64,000 nt of DNA from Corallococcus sp. NCRR. GTDB taxonomy: Bacteria > Myxococcota > Myxococcia > Myxococcales > Myxococcaceae. This document shows positions 25,731 to 33,987 of the stretch, piece after piece; within the stretch, counting starts at the first letter, position 1, and each line of letters opens with the position of its first letter. The stretch covers positions 9,593,461-9,657,460 of the forward strand of contig NZ_CP114039.1 of the NCBI RefSeq assembly GCF_026965535.1, in the 5' to 3' direction. Under the pieces are notes generated by a model. The model was given only the letters and a program-made list of their open reading frames with translations. It was not told the DNA's origin and did no database searches. Position numbers and translations under genes: made by a program.

Positions 25731-26369
25731 CTAGAAGCGGTAGGCCACGCCCGCCAGCGCTTCCATCGTGAAGTAGCTGTCGTCGAAGCGCGGGACGATG
25801 GAGGGCCCCATCCGCAGGTTGAAGTTCACGTTGAAGTTGTTGTTCACGAAGTACTCCAGGCCGCCTCCGAAGAGGATGGGGATGACCGGCCCGATGCCCT
25901 CGCCGATGTAGACGTTGAACGGCACGTCGAGGCCGGCGTTGATCATCAGCGCGCTGCCCACGGGGATGCCCACCACGAACGCCACCGGCAGCGCCATGCC
26001 GAACATCGTGTTCCCCCGGGGGAAGTAGACGAACGGCCCCGGCTGGAACGTGATGGCGAAGGCCACCTTGTCCGTCTTGGCGATCATCACGCGCAGCCAG
26101 CCCTGGAGCTTGAGGCCCGCGTCGGACGCGTCCACCAGGCCCTCACGGCCCCAGTTGAAGCTGAACTTGCCGCCGATATCCACGCTGTCCGAGCCACCGT
26201 GGAGCAGGCCCAGCGTCAGGCCCGGGAAGCCGATCTGCGCGCTGAACATGTTGCGGCCCGAGCCGACGGTGTCCGCCGCCAGCAGGGACCAGCCCTGACC
26301 GCGAGCCATCGCGGTGCCGGGGACGGCCAGGAGCACGGCCAGGAGGAAACCAGGAATGAGGCGCTTCAC
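25731..26369 (-). CDS. Putative outer-membrane beta-barrel protein
   Basis: A protein of 212 residues, not assigned to a family. It starts with a signal peptide (KRLIPGFLLAVLLAVPGTAMA, cut after AMA at about residue 22). The mature part alternates hydrophobic and polar residues, is Gly/Phe/Asn rich (for example NNNFNVNFNLRMGP), and ends in AYRF, a C-terminal Phe typical of barrels inserted by the BAM complex. The GTG at 26369 is chosen because AAGGAA stands 8 bases before it; the longer frame would put 13 polar residues ahead of the signal. It is 78 bases downstream of the phosphomutase gene. Its role is unknown. Confidence 0.75.
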   Translation of the reverse strand: MKRLIPGFLLAVLLAVPGTAMARGQGWSLLAADTVGSGRNMFSAQIGFPGLTLGLLHGGSDSVDIGGKFSFNWGREGLVDASDAGLKLQGWLRVMIAKTDKVAFAITFQPGPFVYFPRGNTMFGMALPVAFVVGIPVGSALMINAGLDVPFNVYIGEGIGPVIPILFGGGLEYFVNNNFNVNFNLRMGPSIVPRFDDSYFTMEALAGVAYRF

Positions 26370-26447
26370 GAGGTTCCTTTCAGCGAAGGGCCGCGGCACG
26401 GGAGCCACGACCCAGGGGTTGTTGAAGGGTGATTCAGGACTCAGGGC

Positions 26448-28175
26448 TCAGGCCGGCTGGCCTCGATCACGGGCCAGCGCCAGGAAGGCGTCGATGAGGG
26501 CGGCCAGCTTCGCTTCGGCGCGCTGGCGGGCCTGGGGGAGCGGCTCGCCGGGGGCGGGCGTCTCCTTGTGCTCGAAGTAGTATTTGATCTTCGGCTCGGT
26601 GCCGGAGGGGCGCAGGGTGACGCGGCCGCCGCCCTCCAGCGCGAAGGCGACGACGTTGGACGGAGGCAGGCCGCCCTCGCCCTTCTGGTAGTCGCGCACG
26701 GCCGTCACCGGAAACCCGCCGATGTTCGCGGGCGGCGAAGCGCGGAAGGCCTGCATGATGGCGCGGATGGTCTGCGCGCCGGCCGCGCCCGGCAGCGTCA
26801 CGTTGCGCTGGGCGCCCACGTGCAGGCCGAAGCGGCGCTGGATCTCCTCCAGGTAGCCCAGCACGGTGGTGCCGCGCGCCTCGCACCACGCGGCCATGTC
26901 CGCGACCACCAGGGCCGCGCCCACGCCGTCCTTGTCGCGCGTGGCGGTGCCCACGGTGTAGCCGAGCGCCTCCTCGTAGCCGAAGACGAACTGGGTGCCT
27001 TCCTTCGCCGTGCGCTCCAGCGCGCGGTTGGCGATCCACTTGAAGCCGGTGAGGACCTCGTCGTACGCGGCGTCCAGCCCGCGCGCGATTTCGCCCAACT
27101 GCGTGGAGGACACGATGGTGGTGACGACGTGCGGGCGCGCGCGCTTCGTCCCCTGCGTGAGGACGTAGTGGCCCAGCAGCACGCCGACCTCGTTGCCGGT
27201 GAGCAGGCGCAGCTTCCCGGAGGCATCCCGCGCCATCACCGCCAGCCGGTCCGCGTCCGGGTCGTTGGCCAGCACCAGGTCCGCCTTCACGCGCTCCGCC
27301 GTGGCCAGGGACAGGTCCATGGCGCCCGGCTCCTCGGGATTGGGGAAGCGCACGGTGGGGAAGCGGCCGTCGGGCTGCTGCTGCTCGGCCACCGGCGTCA
27401 CGCGCGGGAAGCCCGCCTCCTTGAGCGCGAGCGCCGCCCACGCGCCGCCCACGCCGTGCATGGCGGTGTAGACGATGGACAGCGTGTCGCTGCCCTTGCG
27501 GTACAGGCGCAGGTCCAGGATGGCGCGCAGGTACGCGCTCCCCACGTCCTCCGGCAGGTCGCGCCACAGCCCCTTCGCGCGGCCTTCCGCGGGCGTGAGC
27601 AGCGGCACGGCGTTGGCGGGCTCCACCTTCGCGATGGCGTCCGCGATGCCCACGTCCTGCGGCGGGACGATCTGCGCGCCGTTGCCCCAGTAGACCTTGT
27701 AGCCGTTGTACTCGGGCGGGTTGTGGCTGGCGGTCACCATCACCGCGGCGGCGGCGTTCAGGTGCAGCACGGCGAACGCGGTGACGGGCGTGGGCACCGG
27801 CTCCGGGAAGACGTGCGCGGGGATGCCCTCCGCGACGAACACGGCGGCGGTGTCCTCCGCCAGCTCCTTGCTGAGGCGACGCGCGTCACGGCCCACCACC
27901 ACGCCGCGCGTGGTGACGTCCGGCACGGTGGCCTTGAGGTAGCGCGCCAAGCCCGCGGTGGTGCGGCGCACCACGGCGCGGTTCATCCGGTTGGGGCCGG
28001 CGCCCAGCACGCCGCGCAGGCCGGCGGTGCCGAACTCCAGGTCCTGCGCGAAGCGGTCCGCCAGGTCCGCCCAGTCCTGCTTCGCGAGCACATTGGCCAG
28101 CTCCGCCTGGGTCTCCGGATCCGGATCCGCCTTGCGCCAAGCCTCGGCCCGCTCCCTCAGTCCGGTGGTGTCCAT
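26448..28175 (-). CDS. Alpha-phosphohexomutase family enzyme, PGM2/PgcA type (phosphoglucomutase or phosphopentomutase)
   Basis: Enzyme of 575 residues that moves phosphate between C1 and C6 (or C5) of a sugar. The four family elements are present: EFGTAGLRG with NRMN near the N-terminus, the phosphoserine loop TASHNPPEYNGYKVYW at about 145-160, the magnesium loop DPDADRLAVM at about 307-316 and the phosphate-binding RPSGTEPKIKYY near the C-terminus. This branch contains bacterial PgcA and animal PGM2, the latter mainly a phosphopentomutase. It is third in a unit deoC-TraR-mutase (34-base gap), so conversion of deoxyribose-1-phosphate to the 5-phosphate for DeoC is a reasonable inference. Phosphoglucomutase or phosphomannomutase remain possible. 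Confidence 0.9.
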   Translation of the reverse strand: MDTTGLRERAEAWRKADPDPETQAELANVLAKQDWADLADRFAQDLEFGTAGLRGVLGAGPNRMNRAVVRRTTAGLARYLKATVPDVTTRGVVVGRDARRLSKELAEDTAAVFVAEGIPAHVFPEPVPTPVTAFAVLHLNAAAAVMVTASHNPPEYNGYKVYWGNGAQIVPPQDVGIADAIAKVEPANAVPLLTPAEGRAKGLWRDLPEDVGSAYLRAILDLRLYRKGSDTLSIVYTAMHGVGGAWAALALKEAGFPRVTPVAEQQQPDGRFPTVRFPNPEEPGAMDLSLATAERVKADLVLANDPDADRLAVMARDASGKLRLLTGNEVGVLLGHYVLTQGTKRARPHVVTTIVSSTQLGEIARGLDAAYDEVLTGFKWIANRALERTAKEGTQFVFGYEEALGYTVGTATRDKDGVGAALVVADMAAWCEARGTTVLGYLEEIQRRFGLHVGAQRNVTLPGAAGAQTIRAIMQAFRASPPANIGGFPVTAVRDYQKGEGGLPPSNVVAFALEGGGRVTLRPSGTEPKIKYYFEHKETPAPGEPLPQARQRAEAKLAALIDAFLALARDRGQPA

Positions 28176-28209
28176 CGCGCGTTGCCTCGTGGTTGGAGAA
28201 GGGGCTTCT

Positions 28210-28605
28210 TCAGCCCTTGTAGTCGGTGAGGTGCTTGCGGCGCACCGGCCCCTTGGGGCCGTCCTTGTTGTTCTGACACGCGACGCAGAACTCCGCGTAG
28301 GGCATGGCCTTCAGGCGCCCCAGGGGAAGCTCGTCGCCGCACTCCTCGCACTCGCCGAAGGAGTCCGGGTCCTCGCGCAGCTTGCCCAGGGCCTTCACCA
28401 CGCGCGCCAGCGTGCCGTCGGTGTTGCGGTTCCGGCTGGAGGCAATGGCCTGCATCATCTCGTTGAGGGGCTGCTCGTCCTCGTCGCCGCCCACGCGCGC
28501 CTCGTCGGTGCGGTTGGGCTCGATGCGCAGGGGTGCCTTGCCGGTCAGCTCCGCGTGGAGCGCGAGCAACTGCTGGAGGAAGTCCTCTCGCTGCTTCGGG
28601 GTCAC
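28210..28605 (-). CDS. DksA/TraR-type zinc-finger protein
   Basis: A protein of 131 residues. About 1-75 is charged helix with an acidic stretch; about 85-110 is the four-Cys zinc finger of the DksA/TraR family, CEECG then CVAC, separated by the conserved hydrophobic-basic spacer with LPLGRLKAMPYAEF. DksA-like proteins enter the RNA polymerase secondary channel and tune transcription, often with ppGpp. The GTG at 28605 is the first start available. It lies between deoC (22 bases) and the phosphomutase gene (34 bases) in one operon, which suggests a regulatory role linked to that operon or chance inclusion. Confidence 0.88.
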   Translation of the reverse strand: MTPKQREDFLQQLLALHAELTGKAPLRIEPNRTDEARVGGDEDEQPLNEMMQAIASSRNRNTDGTLARVVKALGKLREDPDSFGECEECGDELPLGRLKAMPYAEFCVACQNNKDGPKGPVRRKHLTDYKG

Positions 28606-28627
28606 GGTGCGCGGCTCCGGAAGAGGT

Positions 28628-29488
28628 TCAGTACTGCGCGGTGGAGATCTGCCCGGTGACGATGGCCACGGACGCGGAGGCGCCCAGGCGGTTGGCGCCC
28701 GCGCGGATGAGCTTCACGGCGTCCTCGGCGGACCTCACGCCTCCGGAGGCCTTCACGCCCACGTCGTCGCCCACCACCGCGCGCATCAGCTCGATGTCCT
28801 TCACCGTGGCGCCGCCGGGCCCGAAGCCGGTGGACGTCTTCACGAACGCGGCGCCCGCGGCCTTGGACAGCGCGCACGCGACGACCTTCTCCTCGTCCGT
28901 GAGGTGGCCCGTCTCCAGGATGACCTTCACGGGCACGGGGTGGCTGGCCTGCACCACCTCGGCGATGTCCTGGTGCACGCGCTGGTAGTCGTGCGCCTTG
29001 AGCGCGCCCAGGTTGAGCACCATGTCGATTTCCCGCGCGCCCGCGCGGATGGCCTCGCGCGCCTCGAAGGCCTTCGCGGACGACAGCGCGGCGCCCAGCG
29101 GGAAGCCCACCACGGCGATGGGCACGCAGTTCGAACCGGCCAGCACGCGCGCGGCGGTGGCCACGTGGCAGCTGTTCACGCACACGGTGGCGAAGCCGTA
29201 CTGACGGGCCTCCTCGGCCACGCGCACGATGTCCTCCGTGCGCGCCTCCGGCTTGAGCAGCGTGTGGTCGATGTACGGGGCCAGGTCCGAGGCCTTCACC
29301 AGGGTGGCCGGGTCCACGCGCGCGGTGGCAGTCTTGACGCCGGGCGGGCGCGGGGCTTCCGGATTCAGGACGGCGGCGGGCGCGGGCGGCACCGCCTCCT
29401 GCTGGACCTTCCAGGCATGCAGACGATGACGGGCCTGGTCGACCAGCTCTTCCAGGACGGTGAAGAAGGCTTCGGCGTCGGACGGCAT
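28628..29488 (-). CDS. deoC: Deoxyribose-phosphate aldolase with N-terminal extension
   Basis: Class I aldolase of 286 residues that splits 2-deoxyribose-5-phosphate into acetaldehyde and glyceraldehyde-3-phosphate. The core (about 65-286) shows IDHTLLKPEA, the catalytic Asp of EIDMVLN, Lys of VKVILETG and the Schiff-base Lys of AAFVKTSTGFGPGGAT at about 215. The first 60 residues, Pro/Ala rich after a charged helix, are not part of the usual enzyme of about 220 residues. The ATG at 29488 has a GGGGCG upstream. It is the first gene of the deoC-TraR-phosphomutase unit and completes deoxynucleoside breakdown with the phosphorylase encoded at 17.9-19.2 kb. Confidence 0.95.
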   Translation of the reverse strand: MPSDAEAFFTVLEELVDQARHRLHAWKVQQEAVPPAPAAVLNPEAPRPPGVKTATARVDPATLVKASDLAPYIDHTLLKPEARTEDIVRVAEEARQYGFATVCVNSCHVATAARVLAGSNCVPIAVVGFPLGAALSSAKAFEAREAIRAGAREIDMVLNLGALKAHDYQRVHQDIAEVVQASHPVPVKVILETGHLTDEEKVVACALSKAAGAAFVKTSTGFGPGGATVKDIELMRAVVGDDVGVKASGGVRSAEDAVKLIRAGANRLGASASVAIVTGQISTAQY

Positions 29489-29601
29489 GCCGCGCCCCTT
29501 AGCCCACTAACGGGCCTCGGGGAAGCGCTCGCGGGGGGAGGCGGCGCCCGGTCAACGCACGGGGTGCCGCGAATGGGAGCGGGGCTGTAGAGTTCCAACC
29601 C

Positions 29602-30843
29602 GTGAAGGTCTTCGCGCGGCTGCTCGCACTCCTTGTCCTCCTCCTCGCGGTGGTGCCGGGTCATGCCGCGGCCCCCGCTCCCACGGCCCTCCCCTCCCCC
29701 GCCCCGGGCCGGCTCTCGGTCTACTTCCTCGACGTGGGCCAGGGGGACGCGGCGCTCATCGTGTCGCCCACGGGCAAGACGGTGCTCATCGACGGCGGGC
29801 CTCCGGAGGCCGGCACCCGGCTGGCGGCGCGGCTGCGCGAGCTGGTGAAGGGCCCGCTGGACCTGGTCATCCTCACCCACCCGCACCTGGACCACCTGGG
29901 CGGGCTGCGCCCGGCGCTGAAGGCGGTGGGCGCCCGGCGCTTCATGGACCCCGGCTTCGACCACCCGAGCGAGGCGTACCGCGACCTGCTGGACTTCGTG
30001 GGCCGCGAGGTGGGCCAGGTGATGAGCCCGGAGCCCAACCCCAACGCGCCCCAGACGCTGCTCACCGTGGGCCTGGGCGAAGGCGTGGCGCTCACCGTGC
30101 TCTGGCCGCGCGTGCCCCAGGAGTCGTTCCTCGCGAACACGCGCTCGGACGCGAACGCGAACTCCATCGTCACCAAGCTCACCTACGGGAAGACGGCGTT
30201 CCTCTTCACGGGGGACTCGGAGCCGCCCACGGAGGAGGTGCTGCTGCAAAAGCCCGTGGACCTCACCGCCACGGTGCTGAAGGTGGCGCACCACGGCGGC
30301 AAGCACTCCTCCACCGCTGCCTTCCTGGAGCGCGTGAAGCCACAGGCAGCGGTCATCTCCTGCGGCGCGGGCAACGACTACGGCCACCCGAGCCCGGAGG
30401 TCCTGGGCCGGCTGGGCGACGTGCGCGCCCGTACCTTCCGCACCGACCAGGATGGCGAGGTGCTGGCGGTGAGCGACGGCGCGACCGTGACGCTGCGCTC
30501 GACGAAGGGCGGCGCTGGCGCCACCAGCCTGTCCGGCACGCAGCAGGCGGGAAGCCCGGTGGCGCTCGGCCCCATCGAGCCCACGCCGCACGGCCGCACG
30601 GGCCGCTCCTCGGAGAAGGAACCGGAGCCCGGCGCGTCCCGGACGCGCAAGCCGGTGGAGCCCACGACGCCCGCGAGCACGTCCGAAGCCACGGGCGAGC
30701 GCTACGTGTCGCTCAAGGGCAGCAAGGTGTTCCACCGCGAGAGCTGCAAGACCCTGAAGCGCTCGAAGAACGAGCGCACCGTCTACTCAAGCCGCGCCGA
30801 CGCCCTGCGTGAGCGCCGCCCCGCCGAGGATTGTCATCCATGA
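29602..30843 (+). CDS. Secreted ComEC-like metallo-beta-lactamase-fold hydrolase
   Basis: A protein of 413 residues with a signal peptide (about 1-23, ending GHAAA). About 35-300 is a metallo-beta-lactamase fold of the ComEC/Rec2 C-terminal type: FLDVGQGDAALI, the metal site THPHLDHLGG at about 92, FTGDSEPP and KVAHHGGKHSS. A long Pro/Ser/Thr linker leads to a small C-terminal domain (about 365-413) with KVFHRESC and DCHP that resembles an Ada-type or nuclease-tail metal-binding module. These enzymes are probably phosphodiesterases, perhaps nucleases outside the inner membrane. The substrate is unknown. It overlaps the next, related gene as ATGA. Confidence 0.88.
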   Translation: MKVFARLLALLVLLLAVVPGHAAAPAPTALPSPAPGRLSVYFLDVGQGDAALIVSPTGKTVLIDGGPPEAGTRLAARLRELVKGPLDLVILTHPHLDHLGGLRPALKAVGARRFMDPGFDHPSEAYRDLLDFVGREVGQVMSPEPNPNAPQTLLTVGLGEGVALTVLWPRVPQESFLANTRSDANANSIVTKLTYGKTAFLFTGDSEPPTEEVLLQKPVDLTATVLKVAHHGGKHSSTAAFLERVKPQAAVISCGAGNDYGHPSPEVLGRLGDVRARTFRTDQDGEVLAVSDGATVTLRSTKGGAGATSLSGTQQAGSPVALGPIEPTPHGRTGRSSEKEPEPGASRTRKPVEPTTPASTSEATGERYVSLKGSKVFHRESCKTLKRSKNERTVYSSRADALRERRPAEDCHP

Positions 30844-32198
30844 AGGCCCGCATCGCGCTGGGGGTGGGGCTGCTGCTCGCCTCCCTGGCCTGTCAGCAGC
30901 AGCCATCCGCGCCGCCCGCGCAGAAGCCCCCGGAGAAGTCGCGCTACTTCGGCGGCGCGCCGGACGGGAAGCTCCACGTGTACTTCTTCGACGTGGGCGC
31001 GGGGGACGCTGCGCTCATCGTCACGCCGAAGGGCAACACGGTGCTGGTGGACTCCGGGCCCGCGTCCGCCGAGTCGCACCTGGTGAACCGCCTGCCGGAG
31101 CTGCTGCGCCGCGAGCTGGACCTGGTGGTCCTCACCCAGCCGGATCCGAAGCACCACGGCGCGCTGGAGGCGGTGCTCAAGCGCGTGGGCGCGCGGCGGT
31201 TGATGGAGCCGCAGCTGCCGGACACGTCCAAGACCTACGACGCGCTGCTCACGGCGGTGGGCTCGCGCGGGGTGGGAATCTTCTCGCCCGCGCCCCCATC
31301 GTCCGCGCCCAAGGAGCTGGTCCGGCTGACGCTGGAGGACGGGGTGAACCTCACGGTGCTCTGGCCCCGGGCCCCCGCGGAGCCGCTCCTGAAGGAGGCC
31401 CCGGACGCGGAGGGGCGCAACGCGGCGAACTCCATCGTGCTGCGCCTGACGTACGCCGACACGTCGGTCGTCTTCGCGGGCGGGGCGCGCGCGGAGACGG
31501 AGGCGCGGCTGCTGGAGCGCGGGCTGTTGTCCTCCGCCACGCTGCTGAAGGTCGCCTCGCCCGGGGTGGAGGGGGCGAACTCGCAGGCGTACCTGGAGGA
31601 GGTGCGGCCCCAGGCGGCGGTGCTCAGCGGGGATGACAGCCTGGGCAGGAGCCCGAAGGTGAAGGAGCTCCTCACGCGGCTGCGCGGCGTGGACGCGCGG
31701 GCCTTCCGCACGGACGTGAACGGAGAGGTGCACGCGGTGAGCGACGGCAAGCAGTTCGAGCTGTCGCTCCAGCGTCCGACCCCGGGCGAGCCCGGCGGCA
31801 CGCGGCGCGTCTTCCCGGGGTTGGATCCGCGCCCGGCGCTGGTGAGGACGGCGAAGCCCGCGCCCGTGGTGAAGCCGGCCGCCCCCGAGCCGCCGCCCGC
31901 GCGCGTCGTCGAGGCGCCGCGAGACAGCAAGGCCCGCGTCAGCAACGTGACGGACGTGGATGACCTGCCCGTCGCGCGCAAGGGCACACGGATGGAGGAG
32001 GCCCCACCGAAGGCGGTGCGCTCATCCTCCAGCGCGTCCATGACGGGCGGCTACATGGCGAGCAAGCACAAGCGCATCTTCCACAAGTCCACCTGCCGGA
32101 GCGTGCGGCTCATCAAGGATGCGAACCTGCTCACGTGGAGCACGCGTGACGCAGCGCTGAAGTCGGGCCGCGAGCCCGCGGGAGACTGCGACCCGTGA
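30840..32198 (+). CDS. Degenerate metallo-beta-lactamase-fold paralogue without metal ligands
   Basis: A protein of 452 residues and a tandem copy of the previous gene in the same order: signal peptide with a possible lipidated Cys (LASLACQQQ), ComEC-like fold starting FFDVGAGDAALIVTP, linker, and C-terminal domain with RIFHKSTC and DCDP. The metal ligands are gone: THPHLDH has become TQPDPKH, GDSEP is GGARAE, and AHHGGKHSS is ASPGVEGAN. Enzymatic activity is therefore unlikely, yet the reading frame, fold core and C-terminal module are intact, so it is a probable pseudoenzyme, perhaps a binding or regulatory partner. The ATG overlaps the stop of gene one (ATGA), and its stop overlaps the DUF3006 gene (GTGA). 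Confidence 0.85.
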   Translation: MKARIALGVGLLLASLACQQQPSAPPAQKPPEKSRYFGGAPDGKLHVYFFDVGAGDAALIVTPKGNTVLVDSGPASAESHLVNRLPELLRRELDLVVLTQPDPKHHGALEAVLKRVGARRLMEPQLPDTSKTYDALLTAVGSRGVGIFSPAPPSSAPKELVRLTLEDGVNLTVLWPRAPAEPLLKEAPDAEGRNAANSIVLRLTYADTSVVFAGGARAETEARLLERGLLSSATLLKVASPGVEGANSQAYLEEVRPQAAVLSGDDSLGRSPKVKELLTRLRGVDARAFRTDVNGEVHAVSDGKQFELSLQRPTPGEPGGTRRVFPGLDPRPALVRTAKPAPVVKPAAPEPPPARVVEAPRDSKARVSNVTDVDDLPVARKGTRMEEAPPKAVRSSSSASMTGGYMASKHKRIFHKSTCRSVRLIKDANLLTWSTRDAALKSGREPAGDCDP

Positions 32199-32455
32199 CG
32201 AAGAAGACGAAGCCCCGGTCCAGGGCCACGGTGGACCGCATCGAGGACGACGTCGCCGTGCTGGTGGTGGATGGCCAGCAGGTGACCCGCGCGCTGGACA
32301 CCCTGCCCGCGGGCGTGCGCGAAGGCGACGTCGTGGACCTGGAGGCGGGGACGGTGGACGCCGAAGCCACCGAGTCCCTGCGCGCCGAAGTCCGCGCCGC
32401 GAGGGAACAGGCGATGCGAGGCAAGAAGCCGCCCGCGGGCGACTTCGACCTCTGA
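32195..32455 (+). CDS. DUF3006 family small protein
   Basis: Cytoplasmic protein of 86 residues with the DUF3006 pattern: RATVDRIEDDVAVLVVDG, then LPAGVREGDVVDLEAG, followed by a charged helix. No signal peptide. The family is frequently encoded directly downstream of ComEC-like metallo-beta-lactamase proteins, as here. Function unknown. The GTG at 32195 overlaps the upstream stop by 4 bases, so it is translationally coupled to the pseudoenzyme gene. Confidence 0.85.
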   Translation: MTKKTKPRSRATVDRIEDDVAVLVVDGQQVTRALDTLPAGVREGDVVDLEAGTVDAEATESLRAEVRAAREQAMRGKKPPAGDFDL

Positions 32456-32462
32456 GCCGGGG

Positions 32463-32546
32463 CGTCCTGCTCGACGTGCCGAATCCCCTGGCCGGAGCAG
32501 GACGTGGCGGAGGGCCTGCCCACCGCGTCGCGCGGAAAGCAGGCCC
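32463..32546. terminator. Two GC-rich hairpins between convergent genes
   Basis: Arms CGTCCTGCTC (32463-32472) and GAGCAGGACG (32495-32504) are perfectly complementary over 10 bases with a 22-base loop. A second pair, GGGCCTGC (32512-32519) and GCAGGCCC (32539-32546), follows. They fill the gap between the stops of the DUF3006 gene and the GYF gene and probably end transcription from one or both sides. No T run is present. Confidence 0.55.
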
Positions 32547-32560
32547 ACCTCACACCTGGA

Positions 32561-33847
32561 CTACGGCGTGGAGCCTTCCGCCGGAGCCGTGGCTTCACCA
32601 TTCGCGGCGCCCTGCGGAGGCGTCGCGGGCTCGGCGGCCGGAGGCGCCACGGGTTCAGCGGCGCCCGGCGCGGGAGTGGCCTGACGCGGCGCCGGAGCGG
32701 GCGGAGGCGCCTTGCCGGTCACCTTGTTGACCATGTCCGCGAGCGCGGGAGGCAGCATCCCCGCCGCGGACAGGCCGAACAGCGCCACCGCCGGCAGGAC
32801 GATGAGCAGCAGCAGCACCAGCGCCACCACCTTCAGCGGGCTGCCACGGCGGGCCGGCACCACCGGACGCTTGCGCGCGGCCTTCGAGTCCTGAGCCTGG
32901 CGCTCGTCCTCGTCCTCCTCGTCGTTGCGAGGGTCTTCACGCGTCTCGTCCTGGCCGGGGTCCTCCTCGTCCGAGCCGTCGCCCCGGTTGCCGGGCAGGT
33001 CCAGGTCGGAGAACAGCTCGTTGAGGGGCGCGCCGCTCGCGGCGGGGGCCTCCTCCACGGGCGCGGCCACCGCGCGGCGCGGGGCGGGCGTAGGCACCGG
33101 GGCGGGGGCCGCGCGGTTGTTGCCGAAGAGCGTGCCCTCCTCCTCGTCGCCGTCGCGGTCGAAGTCGCCGTTGTTGTCGTCCTCGGACGGGACGGGCTCG
33201 TTCTCCGCGTAGAAGGGCTGCTGGGGCTCCGGCTCGCGGCGGGCGGGGGCGGCACGCGCGGGCGGCGCGGCGACCGCGGGCGGCGGCTCCGGGGGCGGCG
33301 GAGGCGGCTCCGGCGCCGCGGCGGGCGCGAGCAGCGCGGCCAGCTCCGGGATGTCCGAACCGCGCTTCCAGTCCGGCATGCCCTGGCGCCAGAAGAAGCT
33401 GCGCGCGCTGATGGTGCCCGCGGCCATCCACTCGGCCACGGCCGACTCGTCCAGTGGGCCCTCCTGCTTGTTGCGCACCATCACGAACCACGGTGCCCCG
33501 GCCGTCTGGCGGGGAGGCGCGGTGCGCGTGGGCTCATCATCCCAAGGGGTCTGTGGGGCCGACGCAGGAGGTTTTGCCAGGGGCGCGGGAGCTGCCGCGG
33601 CGGCCACCGGTGCGGGAGCGGGCGCAGGCGCGGGCGCGGCGGCGCCACCTCCCGCCAGCGAACGCTCCTGGGCCCGGATGCGCTCCACGTCGGCGAGCGA
33701 CACCACGCGGGTGCTCTCCTCCTCGGCGGGCCCTTCCACGGTGATGACGTTCTGGCAGTTCTTGCAGCGGACCTTGACCGTCTTGCCGCGGACCTTCTCG
33801 TCCGCAATGGAGTACCGCTTCTGGCAATTGTCGCAGGTGAAGTTCAA
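32561..33847 (-). CDS. Zinc-ribbon/GYF-domain membrane protein (GltJ-like N-terminal half)
   Basis: A protein of 428 residues. About 1-36 is a zinc ribbon (FTCDNCQKRYSIADEKV, then VRCKNCQN). After a Pro/Ala linker, about 115-170 is a GYF_2 domain (WFVMVRNKQEGPLDESA, then FFWRQGMPDW). A second low-complexity acidic linker leads to a basic patch and one membrane helix at about 335-360 (VVALVLLLLIVLPAVALFGL), then a Pro-rich tail. Myxococcus GltJ/AgmX has the same zinc finger-GYF-helix order but ends in TonB_C-like domains, absent here. The start is taken as TTG at 33847, because homologues of this zinc ribbon begin there; no strong Shine-Dalgarno supports it. It may bind a motility or polarity partner, but this is inference. 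Confidence 0.8.
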   Translation of the reverse strand: MNFTCDNCQKRYSIADEKVRGKTVKVRCKNCQNVITVEGPAEEESTRVVSLADVERIRAQERSLAGGGAAAPAPAPAPAPVAAAAAPAPLAKPPASAPQTPWDDEPTRTAPPRQTAGAPWFVMVRNKQEGPLDESAVAEWMAAGTISARSFFWRQGMPDWKRGSDIPELAALLAPAAAPEPPPPPPEPPPAVAAPPARAAPARREPEPQQPFYAENEPVPSEDDNNGDFDRDGDEEEGTLFGNNRAAPAPVPTPAPRRAVAAPVEEAPAASGAPLNELFSDLDLPGNRGDGSDEEDPGQDETREDPRNDEEDEDERQAQDSKAARKRPVVPARRGSPLKVVALVLLLLIVLPAVALFGLSAAGMLPPALADMVNKVTGKAPPPAPAPRQATPAPGAAEPVAPPAAEPATPPQGAANGEATAPAEGSTP

Positions 33848-33987
33848 AGGGGGCGTCCGGCTCTCGGGGGAAACCGGCGGGGATGCTACCGCCAGAAATC
33901 TCCCGCGCAAACACACGGTTGACTCTGTTCTTCGGCCCAACTATTCAGCCGCCCTCTGTTTCACTCCAGGCTCTACGAGGGTGGCGC

